Source: Tannerellaceae bacterium (GTDB lineage: Bacteria; Bacteroidota; Bacteroidia; Bacteroidales; Tannerellaceae). From it: a stretch of 64,000 nucleotides of DNA. Position numbers and translations under genes: made by a program. The first letter of the stretch is position 1, and each line of letters opens with the position of its first letter. Below the pieces are notes generated by a model. That model searched no databases. It was not told the DNA's origin and saw nothing but the letters and a program-made list of their open reading frames with translations. The stretch lies in NCBI GenBank assembly GCA_021203545.1, contig JAJQAZ010000111.1, forward strand, positions 1 through 64,000. Reading direction: 5' to 3'. Positions 7,110 through 14,911 of this stretch are shown piece by piece.

Positions 7110-9284
7110 ATGACAGGCAAAATTTTCCCCGAATCAAGTAATATCTACCAGGATCAGGCGAAGATATTATTTAACTATTACAGCCAGGCGGCAGAAAAAA
7201 TTGTAGCAGAAGAAGAGCGTATAGAACATGAGATCGCTCTGCTTAAAGAAGAAAAAGCTGCACGGAACAAAGACATTTCAGGCCTTTGGGTTTGGTTTCT
7301 GACTATTATTTTGTTCTTTGTTTATTTTATTAAGAAAAAGAATCTGGAAAAACAGATTGCGGAGTTGGATACACGGATTGCGGAATTTGAAAAACAGTAT
7401 GACGAAATTTTCCGTGATTATAAAGTAACTAAACTTGGGGTGGCTTATGTGCCGCTTGCCGACCAGATTAAATATGAAGATAAAAGTTTTATTGTAGATT
7501 ATACCGGTAAAGTGGATGAATCCGAAGTAACATTGCAACTTTCCCGGCAAAATGATTTATTGATTGAAACGATTGCCGATCTGGAGAATCTTTCTTCGCA
7601 GGCTCCTATAGTAGAGACTTCCGATGAGCCGGAAACGATTGAAACAGATGAATATTCCACTTCTATTCAGGAAATTAATCAGCATGATTATTTTGGTAAG
7701 TTGGAACGTTCGCTTCGTACCATCTCTTATTGTATGGACGATCTGGATACTACCTCTGTTTCCCTGCCGTTGGTTGCCGACAGAAGTGAATACCTGCAGT
7801 ATCTGAATGAATACGCGACAAGGGAAGTGCCGGAAGGGTTTCCAACAATACCTGTATTCGATAAAGAAAAATATGCTAATAGTGTAAATAAATTCCAGGA
7901 GCTAAATAAACTGAAAGATTCATTATCTAACAAAACGGCGCAGTTTGAAGATGTTCTGAAAAACCTGATGGTAACGATGGCTAATTCGGTGCAGGCAATT
8001 TCTGCCTTGAAAGTTGCTTCGACCGACAAAGTTATTTTTGAATCTAATAAAGTGCTCTATCAAATTCTGAAATCGCCTTATAATCATTATTCACCTGCTC
8101 TGGAACATGAGGAGATTGAAAGGATCCGGAATGAAAAATTTGACTATAGCGAATCTGCCCAGGGATACGAACCATTCCAATTAAAACCCAGTTCCAAAGT
8201 TCGCTACAATCTTACTTCAGGTATGTGGACAGCAGAAGACGGTAGTGTAACTAATTTCCCGTTTGGGGTACACCAAATCTACGAAGAGATTGTTGCGCCT
8301 ATCGTACAGAATCTGATGAATGAAAATCGCATTGAGCGTTTGAAAATTTATAATCATATTAAAGACCAGAAAATTAGTTACCTGAATAAATGGCATCAGG
8401 ATACCGATAGTTTCTACCGGGCTAACCGTGCTGAGAGTGCGGATGTGATCAATCTGATGCAACAAAGCCTGCGTGAGTATGTGGCTGCATACAACACGCT
8501 GGTATCATTACAGAAAACTGAGGATAGTATGGCACAGTCCGGCGGTTCTCTGGATGCAACGGTGGTTGAAGTGATCGACAACTCAGCCGAAACACTTGCA
8601 GCCTTTGAATTACAATCGCAGGAGTTCCAGAGAGTACAGTCTGATTTCGAAAACTATATGGAGCGTCTGAAAGAAGATATTGATATAAGAGCGGAAAAAT
8701 TTGGCCATATCGAATATTATGATGCTAAATTACGCGACGGTAATGCCAACGAACTTGCTGTTGCTGCCGATGAAATCCACGATCTGGATGCCCGCCGTAA
8801 ACCTCTTGCCACAGTAAATCCGTTGTTTGCCAAAAAATCAGATCTGCCGCCTGTACCTCAGGTAGAAGATATTACTTTCGAACATATTTCACTCAATCTC
8901 CCCATTATTGTAAAAAATGCGTTGGATGAACTTAATGATCAAAGCAATGAGAATGAAGAAGAAACAGTAGAAGATCTGTTAGAAACTCCGATAATTACAG
9001 AAGAACCGGTAGAAGATAGTGAAGAAGATGTTGTATGTTCTGACACAGAAGAAGCTCCGGAAGATAGTGTTGAAGAGGAAATTGAAGAGGATGAAACTCC
9101 GGAATTTGCACCGGACAATGACGATGAAGAAGAGCCTTATATTTATGATGAAGAAGAACTCAATGAGTTAGAAGATGAAGACCTTTTGGAGATTTGCCAC
9201 GAATTCGGACTTGAATGTAGTACGATGGAACGTGATGAGGTAATACAGGCAATTCTGAATGCTCAAAATAGTGATAACGAATAG
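7110..9284 (+). CDS. Large membrane-anchored coiled-coil protein with acidic C-terminus
   Basis: Unrecognised, 724 residues. Residues ~25-55 and ~76-105 are charged helical stretches flanking one hydrophobic segment (~57-75, LWVWFLTIILFFVYFI), like a helical hairpin anchored in the membrane. A long central region (~190-600) is mostly helical. Residues ~610-690 are extremely Glu/Asp-rich. The last ~35 residues (LEDEDLLEICHEFGLECS...DEVIQAIL) resemble a small SAP/Rho-N/HeH-type helix-extended-loop-helix module, often a nucleic-acid-binding fold. No signal peptide. Third gene of the operon, with 11- and 12-base gaps to its neighbours. Function unknown. Confidence 0.8.
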   Translation: MTGKIFPESSNIYQDQAKILFNYYSQAAEKIVAEEERIEHEIALLKEEKAARNKDISGLWVWFLTIILFFVYFIKKKNLEKQIAELDTRIAEFEKQYDEIFRDYKVTKLGVAYVPLADQIKYEDKSFIVDYTGKVDESEVTLQLSRQNDLLIETIADLENLSSQAPIVETSDEPETIETDEYSTSIQEINQHDYFGKLERSLRTISYCMDDLDTTSVSLPLVADRSEYLQYLNEYATREVPEGFPTIPVFDKEKYANSVNKFQELNKLKDSLSNKTAQFEDVLKNLMVTMANSVQAISALKVASTDKVIFESNKVLYQILKSPYNHYSPALEHEEIERIRNEKFDYSESAQGYEPFQLKPSSKVRYNLTSGMWTAEDGSVTNFPFGVHQIYEEIVAPIVQNLMNENRIERLKIYNHIKDQKISYLNKWHQDTDSFYRANRAESADVINLMQQSLREYVAAYNTLVSLQKTEDSMAQSGGSLDATVVEVIDNSAETLAAFELQSQEFQRVQSDFENYMERLKEDIDIRAEKFGHIEYYDAKLRDGNANELAVAADEIHDLDARRKPLATVNPLFAKKSDLPPVPQVEDITFEHISLNLPIIVKNALDELNDQSNENEEETVEDLLETPIITEEPVEDSEEDVVCSDTEEAPEDSVEEEIEEDETPEFAPDNDDEEEPYIYDEEELNELEDEDLLEICHEFGLECSTMERDEVIQAILNAQNSDNE

Positions 9285-9296
9285 GAAGGAACTACT

Positions 9297-10225
9297 ATGG
9301 CAACATTTAATTATACAGTGGATACCAATCCGATGGCACAGGAAATCGGTAGCGTATCCAATCATATAAAAGGAACTACAACAGCAGTTGTAGCTATGCA
9401 GGCTGCGGTAATTTCGGCAGAGGAAAGAGCGGCTGATCATGTTTGTAACAATGTAAACAAAGGTTTTTTCACGCTTATTCGTTCCCAGATATCTCAAAAA
9501 GTGGCCAAGTTGCAAAGCGAAGTGGATTCGCATTTGATGCAACTTAACCAGCAGCGCAAGCAACTATTGGCTATCAAAGGGCGGATGGAACGGGATTATA
9601 ATATGATATCAAACCGGTATGGGAAACTTTTTAACGGTTTGAATCAGAACCTGAAGCAGCGTGTTTTTGAATTGGATAGGCCAACGTTTGATTTTGCTGT
9701 TCATGAAATGGAAAAAGTGTCGAACAGAACTAAATATTTAACGGCTACTGTTCCTGTAACGCAACTCGAATCGTTAGCAATGAGTCAGAAATTATTGCTT
9801 CGAATGTGAAATATCGCGGCTTCAGGGTTATCGGTTCTATGACCAATTTCCTTTCGGATATGAACGAACAAAAACGATTGACGGACAGTATATTGTTACA
9901 GACAAATTCGACCGTTAAAGATGCAACAATAGCCATTCCGGTTATTATCAGTGAATGTAATTTTGACAAATTCGATAGTAAAAATATTGATATAACGGTT
10001 AGTAAAGTCCAGTTAAGCCCACAAACACAGTCTGCAGTAAAAAACATAGTTCATCAACAGATGGATCAGTTAAACTGGAAGATTGAAAAAGGGATTAATC
10101 GGGAAGTACAAAGCGAGTTCAGTAAAATGCTGGCTGCTTATTCCTCTTCTCAGCGTGTTAAGGATATGGCTAATAAATTGTTTATGGCAAATAGTTTTCA
10201 AACGATTAAAAATGAAACCTTATGA
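9297..10225 (+). pseudogene. Helical hypothetical protein, paralog 1 (single-base frameshift)
   Basis: Fourth operon gene. The first frame runs from 9297 to a stop at 9809; the second frame, already open from about 9785, continues to 10225. Adding one G at 9788 (cag-aaa to cag-gaa) joins them as LAMSQEIIASNVKYRGF, giving ~309 residues. The N-terminal half matches the next gene: VDTNP, GFF..IRS.ISQ, K..ME.DYN.IS.RY.K and RV.EL..P.F.F recur in the same order. Mostly helical, no signal peptide or membrane segment. The 3' end overlaps the next start by 4 bases (ATGA). The indel may be a sequence error; the flanking operon genes are intact apart from the last one. Confidence 0.7.
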
Positions 10226-11262
10226 GTTATAGACGGTCATATAGCGAAACAATAGCCGTACATTATTCCGGAAGTGTCAGCTATAGTTATCCTGCATCCG
10301 AAAGTGGGGGATCAGGCAGTGTGAGTTACAGCGGAACGGCTTACGAAAACGTAAATGTAAATATTGATGTTGATACTAACCCTTTTGACAGAAGTGTAGC
10401 AAATTGTAACAGCCATGTAAATGTACTGACAGGTGCGGTTGTTGCTACTGAAGCCGCGCAGGTTGCATCTATAGATAAAAATGCCCGAAAAGTTGCAGGT
10501 ACGATTGTAAAAGGGTTTTTCGATTATATTCGTTCTGATATCAGTCAGCAAATTATGGAGCTATCACAGCGGATTGATTCGCAGATTCTTCATTTAAGAG
10601 AGTTGGCAAAGCAGTGTGTGGCAAAACAAAAACAGATGGAAACCGATTACAACCGGATTTCAGGTCGTTATTTGAAAATTTTCGATGATTTGAATAAAGA
10701 GTTGGGAAACAGAGTGTATGAATTGAATAAACCGGCATTTGTTTTTAAAGACAATCTTGATAATCATTCTTTCCGGGCATCTGAGAATGATTTGGTAAGT
10801 ACCGTTGCTGTATTTGGGCAGGAAGGCGGAGAATTACAGGCTAAAATATCCGCTTCTATCGCAAAAAAACGGGCTTCTCTTGCTATCAACCAGGCGAATA
10901 TATTTTTATGGAAACAGAAGAAACTGCAGTCTACAATTAATCGCAGTATGTTGAATGAAAATGAATCTGCCACCCGGTTCTCTCCGGTGTGTTTTATGGA
11001 AACCAGCGACGAAAAAAGCCAGATCAGCAAAAGTGTGTATCAACCGGACTTTTTACCGGAAATGAATAAAAACGAAATGGTACAAAAATTCAATGCACAA
11101 GAGTGGACAACTGTGTCAAAAGAGCAAAAAAGTAACATTCAACGCTATTTCAATTCCGAGCTCAACAATGCTTATGATTCAGGAAACCAGCACGATGAGC
11201 GGATAAGAAATATGATTGTAAAGATTTTCGATGTCAATTCAATAAAAAGCATTCAACAATAA
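10222..11262 (+). CDS. Helical hypothetical protein, paralog 2 with Ser/Tyr/Gly-rich head
   Basis: 346 residues, intact. Residues ~1-45 are low-complexity (Ser, Tyr, Gly, with SYSYPASESGGSGSVSYSG) and are absent from the upstream paralog. From ~48 on it aligns with the preceding gene: VDTNPFDRSV, GFFDYIRSDISQ, KQMETDYNRISGRYLKIF and RVYELNKPAF. It is mostly helical, with no signal peptide or membrane segment. Its start overlaps the upstream stop (ATGA), implying translational coupling. Tandem duplication followed by divergence is the simplest origin. A hetero-oligomeric filament or ring is possible but unproven. Confidence 0.75.
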   Translation: MSYRRSYSETIAVHYSGSVSYSYPASESGGSGSVSYSGTAYENVNVNIDVDTNPFDRSVANCNSHVNVLTGAVVATEAAQVASIDKNARKVAGTIVKGFFDYIRSDISQQIMELSQRIDSQILHLRELAKQCVAKQKQMETDYNRISGRYLKIFDDLNKELGNRVYELNKPAFVFKDNLDNHSFRASENDLVSTVAVFGQEGGELQAKISASIAKKRASLAINQANIFLWKQKKLQSTINRSMLNENESATRFSPVCFMETSDEKSQISKSVYQPDFLPEMNKNEMVQKFNAQEWTTVSKEQKSNIQRYFNSELNNAYDSGNQHDERIRNMIVKIFDVNSIKSIQQ

Positions 11263-11276
11263 AAAAGATTTTTAAA

Positions 11277-12248
11277 ATGGAAGAATTAAAAGAACTTCGT
11301 TTTAACGAAAGCAATATACAATTAAAAGATAACCTGGTACGTGGCTCCATTTTACCCGAAAAGGTAGCAGAACTGAACCGCAATATCACGGTACAGGGTA
11401 ATACGGTTGTGGAAGGCCCCGTTTATGCCCATAAAATGGAAATTCAAAATGGTGACCTTGAAATACAGGGAGCTGTTTTCACATAGTTGGAATTGTACGT
11501 TAATAGCGAGGCAACCGGCAATATATCCTTCAAAAAGAGTGTTGGTTCGGCAAACTCTGTTGTTTCGCGTGCCGCTAACTGTAATATTGTATTCTATTCT
11601 GATATCAATGCTAAAAGTGTAACACTTTACAATGCTTTTGTGGCCGGTAGTGTATATGCCGATGAAATTATTTTGGAAAATAGTGTTGTAATCGGGGGAG
11701 TGTTCGCGACGCAGGAAATTGATCTGACCCATTCTATTGTTGGGACTTTTAATGCGCCATCGGTAAAAATTGCACAAACAGTTAGTTTATTATTACCAAG
11801 TGCATTTTCTATCGAGAAAATTATAGCCGTGCCTGATACCAAACTCTATAACTTAAGTTTAGCTGATTTAGGGTCTCTTTATAAAGGATTACCTCAATCT
11901 GAAAATTCAGGTAAAATAGAGATTGATATCCATACTGACGAAATAAAATCTACACTTGCAAACGAAGAAATCCAGAAAACGCTGCGTAGTTACACGGTTA
12001 TAGGTAAAGTGTTGGCTGCAGATCTGTTGGATACGGATAAATTTCAGAATCATTTCCTGCTTACTGCTGCAAGTTTAGGTTCGCAGTTGCTAAAAACGTA
12101 TGATATGGGTATGGATAAAGACGGTAAGCCTGCTACACTTACATTTGAGAGAATCCGCGATTTCTTCTTTGATATTTTACATGGAAAAATAGAAATTCAA
12201 CCAATGGATGGAAAATTTGATATTTCCCAGATAACAGGCAAATTCTGA
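11277..12248 (+). pseudogene. Bactofilin-like polymer-forming protein with in-frame TAG
   Basis: Last gene of the operon. Codons 1-69 encode a charged N-terminus and the start of a beta-solenoid (repeated short strands such as ITVQGNTVVEGPVYAHKMEI). Codon 70 is TAG (11484-11486). The same frame then continues for 253 codons with more solenoid rungs (GNISFKKSV, DINAKSVTLYNAFVAGSVYADEI, NSVVIGGVFA) and a helical C-terminal domain. The protein belongs by pattern to the bactofilin/polymer-forming cytoskeletal group, although the match is inferred. A C-to-T change from CAG would explain the stop. A TTG at 11487 could in principle restart translation but has no evident ribosome-binding site. Confidence 0.65.
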
Positions 12249-12260
12249 AAACCTGAACCT

Positions 12261-12282
12261 GATCCCCGCGGAGGCGGGGATC
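12261..12282 (+). repeat. 9-bp hairpin at the operon end
   Basis: GATCCCCGC (12261-12269) pairs perfectly with GCGGGGATC (12274-12282) around GGAG. No T-tract follows, so it is not a classic terminator. The same motif, with GGGA(T/C)CGCAT after it, recurs near 46796-46819 and 60195-60220, placing it in the dispersed palindrome family. Confidence 0.7.
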
Positions 12283-12385
12283 GCATGAGAACTATACTTT
12301 TGTATATTCACGAAATTTGTTCCGGTAAAAAGGATAAAACAATGCCTGCCGGCAATTGTTATACAGGAAATAAATTTCGAATAAA

Positions 12386-13336
12386 ATGAAAATGGCTATC
12401 AAATGGCTGATTGCGAGTGTATATGTAATTATAGCTTGTTCTGCGGAGATAAAAAAAATAACTCCTGAAGATATAGTAATAGAAAAAGATTTTCTGTATG
12501 ATCAACATACATTGCAGGATGAATATCCCTATAAAGATACTACCCGCCGTTTTCAGTGGGATAAAATCAAAGAGGGGCTGGCTTTATTAGAGAACTTTCA
12601 GGCACAGCCTTCGGAATGGGGAATTCTGCAAAACAGGCACAATGTGCATGGTAGGCCACCTGTCGCTAAAAATGCTAAGAAAGATGTACATTACAATGAA
12701 ATGGATGATCTCTATGGAGTAGAAGCGACTCAATCAATTCCGTTATATTCCCTTACAGACACAGTTAATCCGGAACGGTATGGCCGGGATGGATCATTGA
12801 TAAAAATAACCGGGGAAAGTGGTGATGAGATTAATGCCCGGTTGGCTTATTTTGGTGGTGACTGGATTATTCCTGCTAAATATGTAAAAAAGATAGATCC
12901 ACAAGAGACACCGGTATTTAAAAAAGTCGTTTTTGTGGACCGGACTAATCAGAACATTGCTACCCTTGAAAAAGAGAACGGAAAATGGTTGGTACGGAGT
13001 ATGAATCCTGCTACTACCGGGGCACAAAAACCTCCTTTTCAACGAGAAACTCCTCTGGGAATATTTGTTATTCAGGAGAAAAAAGAACGGATGCAATATT
13101 TGGTAGATGGTACGGACCGGGTTGGAGGTTTTGCTCCTTATGCCAGCCGTTTCTCAAACGGTGGTTATTTGCATGGGGTTCCGGTGAATAATCCACAAAC
13201 CCAAATGATAGAATTCAGTTCAACATTAGGCACAATACCCCGTTCGCATATGTGTGTACGAAATGCTACCTCGCATGCTAAATTTCTGTATGACTGGGCT
13301 CCTGTAGCGGAGGCGTTGGTATATGTAATAGAATAA
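12386..13336 (+). CDS. L,D-transpeptidase-family lipoprotein (YkuD fold)
   Basis: 316 residues. A lipoprotein signal peptide ends VIIAC with the lipidated Cys at 18. The C-terminal domain carries the YkuD catalytic pattern: H263 in YLHGVPVN and S287-H-M-C290-V-R292, with C290 as nucleophile. The family consensus is S-H-G-C-x-R, so Met replaces the usual Gly at 289. The domain should form 3-3 crosslinks or attach proteins to peptidoglycan in the periplasm. The N-terminal ~180 residues contain an SH3-like region (about 100-170). A fragment of a second L,D-transpeptidase lies 111 bases downstream. Confidence 0.85.
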   Translation: MKMAIKWLIASVYVIIACSAEIKKITPEDIVIEKDFLYDQHTLQDEYPYKDTTRRFQWDKIKEGLALLENFQAQPSEWGILQNRHNVHGRPPVAKNAKKDVHYNEMDDLYGVEATQSIPLYSLTDTVNPERYGRDGSLIKITGESGDEINARLAYFGGDWIIPAKYVKKIDPQETPVFKKVVFVDRTNQNIATLEKENGKWLVRSMNPATTGAQKPPFQRETPLGIFVIQEKKERMQYLVDGTDRVGGFAPYASRFSNGGYLHGVPVNNPQTQMIEFSSTLGTIPRSHMCVRNATSHAKFLYDWAPVAEALVYVIE

Positions 13337-13447
13337 CGATACCCGGATGTTAAAAGAGGATAAGGTTTTTAGGTAAAGATTGGGAATTTACTTCCGGTGA
13401 AAATGGTATTAATTGGGTATCTTTCTATATAATAAAACGTTACGACT

Positions 13448-13792
13448 ATGAAAAAAATAAATATACTTATTGCTTTGGGAGGAATTTTATCTTTTGTAAT
13501 GACTCTTTTTATATGTTATCCGTCAAAAGGGACAGAGGTTTTAAATTCTGTTCCCACAAATTCTGTTTTAAATGAAAATGGGGAGGTAGACGAGATTGAC
13601 TATCTTTATCGTGAGATGAAGTTGAAAGGTGTTGTGAATTATGAAGCTTTCCGGCAGGGTATAACCGGCTTTAACCGTATAGATTCCCGTAATAAAGATA
13701 TTCTGGCTTTAGTAGATTTCTCAAAACCTTCTACTGAAGAGCGTTTGTTTATCTTTGATCTGGCAAATAGAGAGGTTCTTTTTATTACACAT
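13448..13792 (+). pseudogene. 3'-truncated L,D-transpeptidase (YkuD_2 family) remnant
   Basis: About 115 codons resemble the N-terminal part of the murein L,D-transpeptidase catalytic-domain family (PF13645): signal anchor, then YLYREMKLKGVVNYEAFRQ, DFSKPSTEERLFIFDL and REVLFITHV. In relatives the chain goes on with a His-Gly and the catalytic Ser-His-Gly-Cys segment; both are missing here. After FITHV the reading frame enters antisense sequence of the acetyltransferase fragment and runs on until 13999 without meaning. So the gene lost its catalytic half. Confidence 0.75.
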
Positions 13793-13997
13793 GTATATAA
13801 GCATAACCTACAATTTTGTTATTTACTTCTGCTACATAATATGGAAAGCCTGCGTTTAAAACTTCCTGTATTCTTGTTTCCATCTCTTTTGCAGAAACCG
13901 GTTCCGTTTCAAAAGAAATGCATGTATTTTCTATGTAATAATTATAAATCCGGCAAATTTCCGGTGCATCGTCCTTTATTATGTTTCGAATATGCAT
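13785..13997 (-). pseudogene. 3'-truncated GNAT acetyltransferase fragment
   Basis: 70 codons match the N-terminal part of phosphinothricin-acetyltransferase-like GNAT proteins: IRNIIKDDAPEICRIYNYYIENT, SFETEPVSAKEMETRI and VGYAYIH. Family members are ~165 residues and continue with the acetyl-CoA-binding loop, which is absent. The break falls at the same few bases where the L,D-transpeptidase remnant is cut, indicating that the 3' ends of two convergent genes were deleted together. Confidence 0.75.
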
Positions 13998-14279
13998 AAT
14001 TTATTTCTTTTTAGGTTGTAAATATACGGGTTTTTCCGGGCCTCTATAAGGAAACTTTGAAATATTGCGTTCTCCCGGAGTTTAGCAAATACACTTTATT
14101 CTTTTTCTTATCAGAATGCTACCAATTTGCTACCGGATTTTTCTTTTCATACTACCTTTTTTATGAACTGTAAAGACAATTTTTTAAAACAGGAAAAAAT
14201 GAAAGTTTGTACACATGCAATGAAAAACATCAACCGGAAGAAAATATAGTTTGCAATAGTCTGTTTGTGGGTATTTTCT
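13998..14279. other. Non-coding gap upstream of GNAT gene
   Basis: AT-rich, no credible gene. It would hold the promoter of the minus-strand acetyltransferase fragment, although no clear consensus was found. The repeated phrase TGCTACC (about 14128 and 14139) has no known meaning here. Confidence 0.4.
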
Positions 14280-14287
14280 TAAGTTTG
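14280..14287 (+). promoter_or_regulatory. -7 element just before an ATG (possible leaderless start)
   Basis: TAAGTTTG matches TAnnTTTG. The next ATG is at 14293, only five bases after the box. Since transcripts normally start several bases after the -7 box, the mRNA could begin at or next to the ATG. Confidence 0.55.
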
Positions 14288-14292
14288 CAGTT

Positions 14293-14792
14293 ATGGAAAA
14301 GTTTGTATTTCGTGCAGCAGGTATAGAAGATTGTGGGTTGATCAGACAGTTAGCCTCTTCGGTATGGTATCATACGTATGAAGGTATACATACACAGGAT
14401 CAGCTGGAGTATATGTTTGAAATGATGTATAATAGGGAAAGTCTGAAAGATTGTATGGAGAAGGGACATCGTTTCTATATTGGTTATACCGGGGATACTC
14501 CCTTTGGATATTTTTCTATTGAACAGAAAGAATCACATTTGTTTTATTTGCAGAAATTGTATGTACTACCCGGCAATCAGGGAACCGGAGCCGGAAAATT
14601 TCTTTTTTGTCGGCTATTTCATGTATTAAGAAGATTCATCCGGAGCCTTGTATATTTGAGCTGAATGTAAACCGCCAGAATAAAGCGATCAGGTTTTATG
14701 AACGTATGGGTATGAAAGTAGTAAGAGAAAGTGATGACGAGATAGGAGAAGGGTTTGTAATGAACAATTGTTTCATGCAAATGAGTATTTAG
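14293..14792 (+). pseudogene. GNAT N-acetyltransferase (frameshift at T6)
   Basis: Acetyl-CoA-dependent acetyltransferase, ~166 residues once repaired. The N-terminal frame gives FVFRAAGIEDCGLIRQLA, the beta-4 strand LFYLQKLYVLPGNQGTGAGKFLF and the acetyl-CoA pyrophosphate loop (Q-G-T-G-A-G, usually Q/RxxGxG/A). Reading then leaves frame at the T6 run 14603-14608. One frame over, SAISCIKKIHPEPCIFELNVNRQNKAIRFYERMGM continues with the conserved N.....A..FYE..G motif. The substrate cannot be told. A single-base indel is the only lesion. Confidence 0.8.
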
Positions 14793-14911
14793 CCCAACCA
14801 TATATATACCAGTAAGGCAAATATCCCCGAACTGATACTTTATATTTTACTAATGTGACGTTGGTTAGCCCGGATTTATTTACACTTACTGGTTGTTCTG
14901 CAAAGATATAT

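Noticed and set aside
9806..10225. Separate gene starting at GTG 9806
   Set aside because: The frame is open upstream of 9806 and the two parts complete one paralog of the next gene; a single-base indel is simpler.
11487..12248. Separate gene starting at TTG 11487
   Set aside because: It is in the same frame as the upstream 69 codons and continues the beta-solenoid; no ribosome-binding site is evident.
13998..14292. Fragment of a tyrosine recombinase near TGCTACC repeats
   Set aside because: Short frames give no Arg-His-x-x-Arg-Tyr motifs; the impression rested on a few residues only.
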